From positions 1 through 42,542 of the forward strand of contig CAJCCR010000068.1 in NCBI GenBank assembly GCA_903960945.1: a stretch of DNA of 42,542 nt, read 5' to 3'. The notes beneath the pieces are model-generated. The model searched no databases, had not been told where the DNA came from, and saw only the letters and a list, made by a program, of their open reading frames with translations. Within the stretch, counting starts at the first letter, position 1. Each line of letters begins with the position of its first letter. The stretch is from an uncultured Planctomycetaceae bacterium. GTDB lineage: Bacteria > Planctomycetota > Planctomycetia > Gemmatales > Gemmataceae. This document shows, in pieces, positions 19,093 to 28,901 of the stretch. Made by a program: the position numbers and the translations under genes.

Positions 19093-21360
19093 TTGCTTAC
19101 TAGAATGGGTATTAGAAGGGGAAAAACTGTGCCTTTAAAATCTGTAAAGGATGTTGTTTGCGGCATGATGGTTGACCCAGGTAATCCTGCTGCAACTAAA
19201 ACTTATAACAACGAAACCTATTATTTTTGCCACGCTTCTTGCGCTAAAAAGTTTGAATTAAATCCTGAATCTTACTTAAAAAATGACCTCAAAGTAATCA
19301 AAACCAAGCCGATGGTTTTAACAGATGGCAATCTGCGTTATTCCTGCCCAATGGACCCGGAAATAATACAGTTTTTACCTGGAAGCTGCCCAAAATGCGG
19401 CATGCCTCTAGAGGCAATGGCTACAGCAAATGAAGAATTGAAAACCACAAACCCAGAGTTAATTAAAATTTTAATTGCTTCTGCGTTATGGTTACCGCTT
19501 CTAGGAAGCCACCTTCCAGTTTTTGATTCCCACGAATTTTTAATAGTACAAGCGATCCTTTCTTCACTGGTTGTGTTTATTTTTGGTTATCCAGTTCTTA
19601 AAAGCTTTTTGAAGTCGTTATGGCCCGGCCCGTGGAATATGTTTACATTGGTAGGCCTAGGGGTTCTTGCAAGCCACACATTAAGCTTACTTGCAGTATT
19701 ACAACCCGATCTGTTTGGCCATCACAGTTACTTTGAATCTTCGGCTGGAATTGTAGTCCTAATGCTGCTTGGGCAGTTTCTTGAAAATCGCCTACATAAA
19801 CAAGCAAACAAAGCACTATCACAAATGATCATGTCTATACCCAAGGAAGCTCGATTAATCGGCCCTTCTGGTGCTGAAACAAACATTCCTATAGATCTTA
19901 TCCAGCCGGGCGACCTTGTGCGGGTTAGGCCTGGGGAAAAAATCCCCCTAGATGGAATCATTGCGATAGGCAATTCCAGCATTGATGAATCGATGATTAC
20001 TGGAGAACCCATGCCCAGAGATGTAGAAAGCAAAGATTTTGTATATGCAGGCACTGTAAATATAAATGGCTCTTTCACTCTAACCACTACAGGCTCGGGT
20101 AAAGAAACCATGCTGGCCAAAATCATCCAGATGGTTGAAGATGCAAAACGGACCAGGCTTCCCATTCAGGCAACAGTTGATGCTATTTCAAGAATCATGG
20201 TTCCATTAGTGCTGTTGATCGCAGCGTTAACTTTAATTTACTGGATCATTAAAAATGAAGGGCCACTGGGGTGGATTGATGCATTGCAAAAATCTATCGC
20301 TGTTCTGGTAATCGCCTGCCCTTGCGCTTTGGGTTTAGCAACACCCATGGCTGTAGGCGTTGGAATTTCCAGAGGAGCAATGCTCGGCATTTTAGTGCGA
20401 AAAGGGCAACACCTTGAAAACCTAATGCATATTAATGTCCTCGTAATAGACAAAACGGGAACACTTACAGAAGGAAAACCAAGTGTAACTGCAATTCATG
20501 CTTCCGCAAACATTCACCCAGATGAATTGCTAAAATATGCAGCAAGCCTAGCACAATCAAGCAGCCATCCTCTTTCTAAATCGATTGTAAGTTTTGCCTT
20601 AAAAAAAGGAATTACTCTAAGCTCCCCTACAGAAATTCACGAAGAACCGGGGCAGGGCACTTCTGGCATAATTTCAGGCCAGATAACAGCAATAGGAAAA
20701 CTCAATTTCCTTAACGAAAAAGGCATAAACACTTCAATCAACGGATTGGAAGAATTTGCAAATAATGAATCAACAAAAGTTTGGGTTGGGATTAAAGGTA
20801 TTAATGCAGGATTTATCGAATTATCAGACCCTATAAAACCTTCCTCCGAAAAGGCAATTAAGCAATTACAAAACGATGGCATAAAAGTAATATTACTTAG
20901 TGGCGACAACGAACAGACCACCGCCAAAGTCGCCAAACAACTTAATATTAATGATTTCCATGGAAACAACACCCCTGCAGACAAAGCTGCATTTATTAAA
21001 AATCTTATTCTTCAAGAAAAAAAAGTAGGAATGGCTGGAGACGGCACCAATGATGCACCTGCCTTGGCCTTGGCCCAGGTTTCAATCGCTATGGGCACCG
21101 GCACCGATTTAGCACAAGAAAGTTCCGGGATTATTTTGCTAAAGGGCGATCTAATGGCTATTGTTAAAGCTAGAAAATTAAGCAGGTTTACAATTAATGC
21201 AATAAGGCAAAACCTTGCATTGGCTTTCATTTATAACATGTTAAGCATACCATTGGCCGCATTTGGATTTTTGTCACCATTGCTTGCTGGATTAACAATG
21301 AGTTTAAGCTCTATTTCAGTTTTAATAAATTCTCTTAGGTTACGCAAAATCCCACTATGA
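19093..21360 (+). CDS. Heavy-metal (copper-type) P1B ATPase with N-terminal YHS and heavy-metal-binding domains
   Basis: YHS: DVVCGMMVDPGN..TYYFCHASCAKKFELNPESYL; HMBD: YSCPMDPEIIQFLPGSCPKCGMPLE; IACPCALGLATP; DKTGTLT; GDGTNDAPAL. Confidence 0.95.
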   Translation: MLTRMGIRRGKTVPLKSVKDVVCGMMVDPGNPAATKTYNNETYYFCHASCAKKFELNPESYLKNDLKVIKTKPMVLTDGNLRYSCPMDPEIIQFLPGSCPKCGMPLEAMATANEELKTTNPELIKILIASALWLPLLGSHLPVFDSHEFLIVQAILSSLVVFIFGYPVLKSFLKSLWPGPWNMFTLVGLGVLASHTLSLLAVLQPDLFGHHSYFESSAGIVVLMLLGQFLENRLHKQANKALSQMIMSIPKEARLIGPSGAETNIPIDLIQPGDLVRVRPGEKIPLDGIIAIGNSSIDESMITGEPMPRDVESKDFVYAGTVNINGSFTLTTTGSGKETMLAKIIQMVEDAKRTRLPIQATVDAISRIMVPLVLLIAALTLIYWIIKNEGPLGWIDALQKSIAVLVIACPCALGLATPMAVGVGISRGAMLGILVRKGQHLENLMHINVLVIDKTGTLTEGKPSVTAIHASANIHPDELLKYAASLAQSSSHPLSKSIVSFALKKGITLSSPTEIHEEPGQGTSGIISGQITAIGKLNFLNEKGINTSINGLEEFANNESTKVWVGIKGINAGFIELSDPIKPSSEKAIKQLQNDGIKVILLSGDNEQTTAKVAKQLNINDFHGNNTPADKAAFIKNLILQEKKVGMAGDGTNDAPALALAQVSIAMGTGTDLAQESSGIILLKGDLMAIVKARKLSRFTINAIRQNLALAFIYNMLSIPLAAFGFLSPLLAGLTMSLSSISVLINSLRLRKIPL

Positions 21361-21397
21361 AATGAGTGTTAATTTCCTGTAAGATTATTATGAATAG

Positions 21398-22423
21398 ATG
21401 TCACAGAGTGAAAATATGCCTGCCAACTTGAAACCGTTAGCCGATTTCCTTCAAGGAAAAACCAATATTCTTCTAACCACCCATGCAAGGGCGGATGGAG
21501 ATGCGATTGGTTCGTGCCTTGCCATGCTGGAATTGCTTGAGAAACTACAAAAAAAGGTTGAAATCCATCTTCCAACCCCTTTCGCACAACGCTATGTTTT
21601 CATGGATCCGGGTAAAATCCTCCGCGTCTATGGGCAAGACGCCGACCCTAACAAAAATTGGGACGGATTAATCGTGCTTGATACAGGCACCTGGAGCCAA
21701 CTTGCCGAAATGGGAAACTGGATTAAACAACAGTTTGTACCAACCTGTGTAATCGACCATCATGTAACCCAAGACTACATTGGTAACCCCTTAATATTGG
21801 ATATTTCAGCAGAAGCCACCGGCAGACTTGTTTATGAATGTTTTAATTATTTTGGTGTAACTCCGACTGCCTCCGCTGCAAACCATATGTTTATTGCAAT
21901 TGCAACCGATACTGGTTGGTTTAGGCACGCAAATACAACCGCTTCCAGTTTTTCCCTTGCAGGAGATTTGATCAAGCTAGGTGCCACTCCGACCATGCTT
22001 TATGATGCATTGTTTGATAGCAACAGTCTGGCCAAACAAAAACTTGCAGGAACCATGTTATCGAGGTGCCAAACTAGGCAAGGCGGAAAATTAGTCTACT
22101 CATGGCTTACCCAAACAGATTTTAGCAATGCGAATGCACGAACATCTGATGCGGAAGATCTTATCGTTTATCTACGAAGTACATCGTGTGCAGATATTGT
22201 GATTTTCTTTTTAGAAATAAATGAAACAACAACACGCGTCAACTTCCGCTCGCGTACTGGTGCGGATGTTTGCCAAATTGCACAGCAATTCGGTGGGGGT
22301 GGGCATAAGCTTGCTGCTGGAGCCACTGTTTTACTACCCATAAACCAAGCGATCGAAAAAATCTTAGTACTAGGCGAAGGGCTTGTTAAAACAAAATCCA
22401 GCCCCCGAGAGAACCAATCATGA
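21398..22423 (+). CDS. DHH/DHHA1 phosphoesterase (NrnA-like oligoribonuclease/pAp phosphatase)
   Basis: LTTHARADGDAIGSCLAML, VIDHHVT, C-terminal FGGGGHKLAAGA. Confidence 0.9.
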   Translation: MSQSENMPANLKPLADFLQGKTNILLTTHARADGDAIGSCLAMLELLEKLQKKVEIHLPTPFAQRYVFMDPGKILRVYGQDADPNKNWDGLIVLDTGTWSQLAEMGNWIKQQFVPTCVIDHHVTQDYIGNPLILDISAEATGRLVYECFNYFGVTPTASAANHMFIAIATDTGWFRHANTTASSFSLAGDLIKLGATPTMLYDALFDSNSLAKQKLAGTMLSRCQTRQGGKLVYSWLTQTDFSNANARTSDAEDLIVYLRSTSCADIVIFFLEINETTTRVNFRSRTGADVCQIAQQFGGGGHKLAAGATVLLPINQAIEKILVLGEGLVKTKSSPRENQS

Positions 22424-23553
22424 ACGAATCATACTTAAAAAAATTGCCTTTTGCAGGGAAAATCGTTGTCGCTACCCTATTACTTAGCATTGGAGTAGGT
22501 TTCACTTCTGCAATTGTTAATCTGCATTTCCAATCTGCAAATGCTGGGCAACCCTTGCCAGGCCCTGAAGAAACCGTCTCTGAATTCCATGGTTCTAAAA
22601 AGTATTCACATATCGAACGCCTTTTGATTGCAAATGAATCAAAGCCTTTTAATGGCACCGGAAGTATGAGAAGCGCCTTTACCAGCAAAAGAGCTGGGGG
22701 CATTAAACGGGCAATCAAAGAAAAGCGGATTCTCTTGACCGAGCTTGCTGAAGAGAAACTGAAAGACAAACCAGAAGCACTAGCTAAAGAAATATCCCGT
22801 ATCGAGAATGATCCCGAAGTTGAAAAATTAGTTTATCAAGATATCGATGGCGAAAGAATTGCGCTATTGGCTTGGATTAAAAATGGCTACAAGAAAGAGT
22901 ATTACGAGAATTCACAACTGCAAGGTTACCCATTAACAGGCAAACTAGAATCGCTAAAAATTTCGCCTCATATGGTTCATACCACTGAAGATGGCTCGCA
23001 AAGATTTGCCAATATCGAAGGGATTATTGAATCAAGATGCGTAAGGTGTCATGATGCAAATGCGGGAGGAAGTGCGGCAAATTTCCCATTAAACACATAT
23101 GAAGAATTCACGGATTACTGTGCGCCCGAAAAATCATCTGCAAAATCTCTTGAGAAACTTGCTCTATCTTCCCATGTGCATTTGCTTGGTTTTGCGATGC
23201 TTTACGGAATTACAGGTTTTTGCCTAGCAATGACGGGATTCCCAAACTTTCTCAAGGTAATCATTGCACCATCCGCCTTAATCATTCAAGTGATAGAAAT
23301 TTCATGCTGGTGGTTTGCCAGAATGGACGCACCACTGGGACCACTTTTCGCTTCTGCAATCCCAGTGCTAGGGGGTGTGGTAGCCTTGGGACTTTTAAGC
23401 CAGATATTACTTAGCCTTTGGGATATGTTCGAAATTGGCGGAAGGAAATTCATTATTATCCTTCTGATTATAGGCGCGATTTTTGGAGGAATCATTGGCA
23501 TAAAAGTCATTCTTCCTTATCTAAAAGAAGAAGCTGGCCAAGTTGAAAATTAG
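22420..23553 (+). CDS. Membrane protein with a single c-type heme motif
   Basis: 377 aa; N-terminal TM, IIESRCVRCHDAN (CxxCH), then SSHVHLLGFAMLYGITGF and several TM helices; start overlaps the NrnA stop by 4 nt. Confidence 0.8.
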   Translation: MNESYLKKLPFAGKIVVATLLLSIGVGFTSAIVNLHFQSANAGQPLPGPEETVSEFHGSKKYSHIERLLIANESKPFNGTGSMRSAFTSKRAGGIKRAIKEKRILLTELAEEKLKDKPEALAKEISRIENDPEVEKLVYQDIDGERIALLAWIKNGYKKEYYENSQLQGYPLTGKLESLKISPHMVHTTEDGSQRFANIEGIIESRCVRCHDANAGGSAANFPLNTYEEFTDYCAPEKSSAKSLEKLALSSHVHLLGFAMLYGITGFCLAMTGFPNFLKVIIAPSALIIQVIEISCWWFARMDAPLGPLFASAIPVLGGVVALGLLSQILLSLWDMFEIGGRKFIIILLIIGAIFGGIIGIKVILPYLKEEAGQVEN

Positions 23554-23571
23554 CAATTCAATCCTTTATAT

Positions 23572-23799
23572 TCAGGGGGGGTCATAACCTCCCCGATTCC
23601 AAGGATTACATCTGCAAACCCTTCCAACCCCTTTCAAAGCACCTGAAAACGGGCCATACTTATTAACAGCTTCAATGAAATATTCACTGCAAGACGGATG
23701 AAATTTACAAACCGCTGGCAATATCGGCCTTAATATAAGCTGATAACAACGCACCATTCCAACCAAAATCATACTTATAAAAAACAATACAGCTCTCAT
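23572..23799 (-). CDS. yidD: Membrane protein insertion efficiency factor YidD
   Basis: 75 aa; YQLILRPILPAVCKFHPSCSEYFIEAVNKYGPFSGALKGVGRVCRCNPWNRGGYDPP. Confidence 0.96.
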   Translation of the reverse strand: MRAVLFFISMILVGMVRCYQLILRPILPAVCKFHPSCSEYFIEAVNKYGPFSGALKGVGRVCRCNPWNRGGYDPP

Positions 23800-24170
23800 C
23801 GTCGCTTTTTATCATTTAGAAACTTCAATGCCTGCGATGTAAGATTCATAAACGAATCTTTTAGAGTGCCTAATTCCAAGATGGCTCCTTTTCTAGGAAC
23901 AACTACTAAATCGAACCCCTGAGCCTGCTGTTGATCTTTTGTCAATCTAAAAGCCTCTCGTAACAGCCTTTTAATTCGATTTCGCACAACCGCATTGCCG
24001 TTGATTTTGCCTACTGCAACCCCCACCCGATTAAAAGAAAGACCGTTAGGCATGGCATAAAGAGCAAGATGCTGATTTGTAACTTTCACCCTAAAGGCGA
24101 ACACTTTTCGAAAATCATCCGACGATTTAAGCTTATATTTTTGTGAAAAACAGAACTCAGATAAGGCCAT
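23796..24170 (-). CDS. rnpA: Ribonuclease P protein component
   Basis: GVAVGKINGNAVVRNRIKRLLREAFRL (RNR motif). The internal ATG (MALSEFCFSQKYKL) at 24170 avoids overlap with the upstream gene; the ORF-track start is 24197. Confidence 0.93.
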   Translation of the reverse strand: MALSEFCFSQKYKLKSSDDFRKVFAFRVKVTNQHLALYAMPNGLSFNRVGVAVGKINGNAVVRNRIKRLLREAFRLTKDQQQAQGFDLVVVPRKGAILELGTLKDSFMNLTSQALKFLNDKKRR

Positions 24171-24187
24171 CAAATCACCTATGATTA

Positions 24188-25081
24188 TTAATTCCAAGGC
24201 ATATTTTTTCGAGGTTCCTGCGGATTAAGTTTTGCAAACTCTTCAACAAGTTGCTTGCTAGGCTCATCAATGGAGGAAGGCACAATAATTTTAAGTTGAA
24301 TAAACAAATCACCTGACCCAACACCTTTACCCTTAATTCGCAATCTTGCGCCGCTGGAGGCCCCTGGAGGGACCTTGACAGTCAATTTGGTACCATCTAT
24401 TACGGGTACATCGATTTTAGTACCCAGAATAGCCTCTGAAATAGAAATAGGAACCTCTACAACGAGATTATCGCCTTCTCTATTAAAATAAGCATGGGCT
24501 GCAGCTTTTATAGTGAGATACAAATTCCCACCATCTTGCCCCTGACCAGTAAGCCGAATTTTTCCGCCCTCCTTTACACCGGGAGGAATGTTAACGTCAA
24601 TATTTGATCCATTTAAAGAGAGAGAAATTTTACCGCCGAGTACAACTTTCTCTAGAGGAACCTCTACATCAAAATGGCTATCTTGAGGTTGATTGAAAGG
24701 CTTTCTTCTTCCCTTAGCTTTTTTCCCAAACATAGAGCCAAAATCAAATCCGCCTCCTGCATTGCCTCCAAACATACCTGCCAAATCTTCCATGTTGATG
24801 GAACCTGATCCGCCATGGAAGCCACCACCTGGACCTCTCGGTCCCCCGCCAAAACCTGCGGAAGGATCTACAAACCCAAATTGATCATATTTGGCACGCT
24901 TTTCTTTATCATGGAGCACCTCGAAAGCGTCTTGAATTTCCTTAAATTTCGTTTCCGCCTGCTTATCTCCAGGATTGCGGTCAGGGTGAAAATCTCTGGC
25001 AAGCTTCCTGTAAGCCTTTTTAATGTCATCTTCGGTTGCGTTTTTCGAAACGCCTAAGACTTCGTATGGATCTCGTGGCAT
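24188..25081 (-). CDS. CbpA/DnaJ-type J-domain co-chaperone (no zinc finger)
   Basis: [36 protein letters not shown] (HPD), G-rich region, DnaJ C-terminal domains; no CxxCxGxG repeats. Confidence 0.92.
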   Translation of the reverse strand: MPRDPYEVLGVSKNATEDDIKKAYRKLARDFHPDRNPGDKQAETKFKEIQDAFEVLHDKEKRAKYDQFGFVDPSAGFGGGPRGPGGGFHGGSGSINMEDLAGMFGGNAGGGFDFGSMFGKKAKGRRKPFNQPQDSHFDVEVPLEKVVLGGKISLSLNGSNIDVNIPPGVKEGGKIRLTGQGQDGGNLYLTIKAAAHAYFNREGDNLVVEVPISISEAILGTKIDVPVIDGTKLTVKVPPGASSGARLRIKGKGVGSGDLFIQLKIIVPSSIDEPSKQLVEEFAKLNPQEPRKNMPWN

Positions 25082-25269
25082 GATATTATTTGCCTTTTGT
25101 CCTTAACTGGGAACTTTAATGACCTTATTGTTATTTATAAGGATAATCGCTGTTTTTACCCTCGCAAATTTTATTGAAATCAAGATTTCTTCTTTTGGAT
25201 TGATCCAAATGGCAATTTAGCTTAAATACTTGATCGTAAGGTGATTTTTCGGAAAATAAAGGATATCCT

Positions 25270-26052
25270 GTGTTTAAGGTGGTTTCTGAGGGAATTAGTT
25301 CGGGGAATTCAAGTTATCAAATACTTGGTTTCAGCAAATTCACAATATTAAGCAGTGAAATAGCAAAACTTCGCACCGAACTTAACCCTTCCTTGCCAAA
25401 CCCTTTATCAACCTCAATTTTAAAATATTTGGACGACCAAACTGTAATCGCACTGCAATGCACCCACCAAGCAACTAAAGAAATTAAAAATCTTGCAAAT
25501 TGGGGCGTTATTGTTTCCCCCAAACATCCAGGCCGAAAAAGAGTTGCAGGGGCATTCGATAAATTCAAACTCGAAAGCGCATGGGGAATCTCGCCCCACT
25601 TAGTGCCTTATGATTCCTTGCATTCCCCCTCTGGAATAGTCAGCCTAGCGTATCAGATGAATGGAATTAATCTTGGGGCGGGTGGATTTGCAGGACTTGA
25701 AGGGCAGGGCCTTCTTGCGGGCTTTACTTCACTAGAGAACAATTTCGCTGAAGGACTTGTTCTTATTTGGACGGGCTACCAAGAAGAATTTTCTTTATAT
25801 CACTTGGAAAGCCATAACAATCAAATAATTGAAGGGTATGCCCTTGCAATTACCAAGCAAAAGAAAACAAATGGCAATAAAAGCCCGTATCCAGGGTTGA
25901 GCATTTCTTGGAACAAAAACGCAAAGAACCCAGCATTTGTTACGCCATTGTCGCTTGAAAATCTTTTTAAGATTCCGGACAATTTTCAAACGGACTGGAC
26001 ATTCCAAATCGCCATCAATGTGCTTGCTGATTTTATTCCTGCAAGCATTTAA
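25270..26052 (+). CDS. Short ketosynthase-like protein lacking the catalytic Cys (possible KS-beta/chain-length-factor-like)
   Basis: PYDSLHSPSGIVSLAYQMNGINLGAGGFAGLEGQGLLAGFTSLENN resembles the KS nucleophile-elbow region, with GGFAG in place of the usual Cys motif; directly upstream of an intact KS. Confidence 0.55.
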   Translation: MFKVVSEGISSGNSSYQILGFSKFTILSSEIAKLRTELNPSLPNPLSTSILKYLDDQTVIALQCTHQATKEIKNLANWGVIVSPKHPGRKRVAGAFDKFKLESAWGISPHLVPYDSLHSPSGIVSLAYQMNGINLGAGGFAGLEGQGLLAGFTSLENNFAEGLVLIWTGYQEEFSLYHLESHNNQIIEGYALAITKQKKTNGNKSPYPGLSISWNKNAKNPAFVTPLSLENLFKIPDNFQTDWTFQIAINVLADFIPASI

Positions 26053-26067
26053 GGATTACAAAAAGCA

Positions 26068-27279
26068 ATGGATGACGAGATTTGGATTACTGGAGTAGGT
26101 GTAGGTTGCCCAATGGGCTTTAACCTTGCGGAATTTTCCAAAATGCTGATGGAAGGTAAATCGGCGGTACGAAAAGTTGAATTGTTTGATACCACAAATC
26201 ACCCTAGTCAAATTGCAGCTTACATCGATGAGGTACCAGCATCAAATAAAGTTTCAAAAGAAACATTTCGCTCTCGATCCAAAGCCGAGCAACTTTACAT
26301 TCATTGCCTTGGTCAAGCAATCCAAGATGCTGACATCCAAAAGGAATTAGATAGAAAAAACGCAGGTTTGATATTGGGAACTGGTTCGGACTGGCTTTTA
26401 TCTTGGGAAGAGAATTTTTTCTTGGGAGGCGACAACTACAAATTACCAGGGCGCGAAATCGCTCCGTACTTTCAGTACGCAAAAGATTTATACCAGATAG
26501 AGGGCCCGGCACTTCAAGTCTCCACGGCTTGCGCTTCCGCCAATCACTCTCTGATTTTTGGTGCAAATTGGCTAAAAATGGGGATTGTTGATATATGCAT
26601 TGTTGGCGCATGCTCCATAAATGTAACGCCAATTACTCTGGCCTCATTTGGAAACCTTAGAGCTCTTTCGCGCAGAAACGATAACCCTGAACAAGCATCT
26701 AGGCCTTTCGACAAAGATCGTGATGGCTTTGTTCTTGGCGAAGGGGGCGCAATTTTTATCCTTGAAAAAGCATCTCACGCCAAAAACAGGCGAGCTTCGT
26801 GCCATGGAAAAATACTAGGTGGCGGCTTCTCTAGCGATGCTTTTCATCCTGTTATTCCTAATCCTAATACTTTGCAAATTGAAACTGCTGTGAAAAACGC
26901 TCTTGCCAACAGTCAAACCAATCTTGATGCAGTCGATTACATTAACGCCCATGGTACCAGCACCCCGGTCGGGGATGTTGGTGAAGCAAATGCAATCCGA
27001 ACTGTATTTTTAAACCAGTTTCGAAACATCCCTGTTAGTTCCATCAAAAGCATGGCAGGCCACGCACTTGCCGCCTCTAGTGCGATTGAGGCTGCAGCAT
27101 GCCTCGTAGCATTACAACAGCAGGCAATTCCACCGACTATCAATCTCGAAAACATAGATCCAGCTTGCGATTTATATCATGTTGCAAATACAACAATTGA
27201 GAAAAAGCTTACACGAGTGATATCTAATTCATTTGGTTTTGGGGGCAGTAATAGTTGTATCGTGCTTGGAAAAGCATAA
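26068..27279 (+). CDS. Beta-ketoacyl-ACP synthase (FabF-like)
   Basis: VSTACASANHSL (active Cys), NAHGTSTPVGD (His), SIKSMAGHALAASSAIE (His), SFGFGGSNSCIVL. Confidence 0.95.
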   Translation: MDDEIWITGVGVGCPMGFNLAEFSKMLMEGKSAVRKVELFDTTNHPSQIAAYIDEVPASNKVSKETFRSRSKAEQLYIHCLGQAIQDADIQKELDRKNAGLILGTGSDWLLSWEENFFLGGDNYKLPGREIAPYFQYAKDLYQIEGPALQVSTACASANHSLIFGANWLKMGIVDICIVGACSINVTPITLASFGNLRALSRRNDNPEQASRPFDKDRDGFVLGEGGAIFILEKASHAKNRRASCHGKILGGGFSSDAFHPVIPNPNTLQIETAVKNALANSQTNLDAVDYINAHGTSTPVGDVGEANAIRTVFLNQFRNIPVSSIKSMAGHALAASSAIEAAACLVALQQQAIPPTINLENIDPACDLYHVANTTIEKKLTRVISNSFGFGGSNSCIVLGKA

Positions 27280-27302
27280 GGCCCACCAAAAAATGGCAGG
27301 CC
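27280..27302. terminator. Possible weak hairpin terminator between convergent genes
   Basis: Imperfect inverted repeat GGCC-CA-CCA AAAAA TGG-CA-GGCC; no strong T-tract. Confidence 0.3.
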
Positions 27303-27328
27303 CCTATAGCAAAAAGATTAGCATTCTT

Positions 27329-28537
27329 TTAAAACAAGAATTGCAACTCGAGAGTTGGCCCTTGATAAAAGATAGTACCGATATCACTGGAACCCGTGGT
27401 TTCTCTAAGATTATAATTATACTGGGAAGAAGCTTCTGCCATTCCTATAGCCCACAAAACATTATAACCCGCCCTGAATCGGGCCCTTTCAAGCAACAGA
27501 ATATCTGCATAGAATCCCATTTCTAAAATCGATGCAAAGGTTGCTCCGTTTTGTGATCCGCTAAACCCTTGCAAGCCATCACCGCGCACAAGCGAAACTT
27601 GCGAATTCCACCAGTTCACGCCTGCAGAACCTTTAGTCATCATCCCTATTCCTAAATGCTTGAAAACTCGGTGATTATATTCAGAACCTACTTGCAACCC
27701 TAAAATATGATTATGGGCACGAGCATTATAGTTGGCTTCCAATTTAGGATTTGATGTATTTATATCGCCTGAACGATTGGTCGAATAAATCATGTTTTCA
27801 AGGATATCAAAATACCTTACCCCAAACATAAACTCGACATCTTTAATCCCAGGGCTTGCATAGCGGTAATTCAGTTCAGCATTCCCAATTGCAGAATTCA
27901 TAGTTGTTGTCATGGTATCCGCATTTAACCAAAGACCCTGAAAACCAGCCGGTGCATAGGGTGGGGGAGGTGAGCTACCAAATGGACTGGATAACCTTCC
28001 TTGATCGGTATTGGAAATCGATGTTGAATTTTGTGGAATATAAAAACCGTAGAACTCAAGCATGTGATTGTTTTCAATGAACCCAAAAGTCACAGTAGGT
28101 CCCCAACCCATCGCTGGACTCAATTGGTTAAAATTTTGAACCTCGGGTAAACGAGCAAAATCTGCAGCACCCAATACATCCCCATCACCTTGATAAGCAG
28201 ACCCTAAGCTGCCGTTATTCTGCCTTTTTAATGCCCTTGCACCAATACTACCGTACCATGCAAATTCAATAAGTGGAGGCTCTTCCATAAACGCACTAGG
28301 CGACAAACCGGACAAACTTAGATCTAGAGGTGCCTCCTCGGGTTCACCAAAGGACTGGGGATTCCCCATTGGTCCAGAATTCGGAAAACCCTGATTACCA
28401 AGGTTTGAACCACCTAACGGGATTGGCTCAGCAAGAGGGCGAGGGCCTTGGCCAGATGGAAGATTTTGAGCTTGAATAAAGGAAGCCTCAAAACAAAAAG
28501 CTGCAGAGACCAGAATACTTGATAAAACTTTTCGCAT
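27329..28537 (-). CDS. BBP7-family outer-membrane beta-barrel protein
   Basis: Signal peptide MRKVLSSILVSAAFCFEASFIQA from the internal ATG at 28537; Pro/Gly-rich N-terminal segment; barrel-like alternating strands ending ...GPTLELQFLF; planctomycete BBP7-like layout. Confidence 0.7.
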   Translation of the reverse strand: MRKVLSSILVSAAFCFEASFIQAQNLPSGQGPRPLAEPIPLGGSNLGNQGFPNSGPMGNPQSFGEPEEAPLDLSLSGLSPSAFMEEPPLIEFAWYGSIGARALKRQNNGSLGSAYQGDGDVLGAADFARLPEVQNFNQLSPAMGWGPTVTFGFIENNHMLEFYGFYIPQNSTSISNTDQGRLSSPFGSSPPPPYAPAGFQGLWLNADTMTTTMNSAIGNAELNYRYASPGIKDVEFMFGVRYFDILENMIYSTNRSGDINTSNPKLEANYNARAHNHILGLQVGSEYNHRVFKHLGIGMMTKGSAGVNWWNSQVSLVRGDGLQGFSGSQNGATFASILEMGFYADILLLERARFRAGYNVLWAIGMAEASSQYNYNLRETTGSSDIGTIFYQGPTLELQFLF

Positions 28538-28901
28538 GACCACCACTCCCTCTTTACTTCCTAACCATCCCAAATATACAAATTTTGGAATTTCCTTAAC
28601 TTGGGAATCCGTATTAATGGAATCGTCACTATAAAGCTCAATCTTGAAAAAATCGGTAAAGGTTTCCAACCGCACGTAGGAAGCATCCCGCCAACAACAA
28701 CCCAGACTCAGCAAACAACCCATATCCCAAATTCTTAAACTTCTAAACACAGATCCCTATAAAATTTACGAATCCTGTTCCAATATCATCAAATGTTTCT
28801 TTCGAAACTCACACTGGGTTGACTTTTAAGCTAAATCCTTGGTATTGAGGAGAAGTCTGGGTTGGTTTTTGGTATTTTCAGGCAAAGAGACCTGCATCAA
28901 A

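Noticed and set aside
19728-20165. 145-aa minus-strand ORF opposite the P-type ATPase
   Set aside because: Antisense shadow of a highly conserved coding region.
22386-22769. 127-aa minus-strand ORF across the NrnA/heme-protein junction
   Set aside because: Antisense to two coding regions; no signature.
26204-26632. 142-aa minus-strand ORF opposite the ketosynthase
   Set aside because: Antisense shadow; no recognisable domain.
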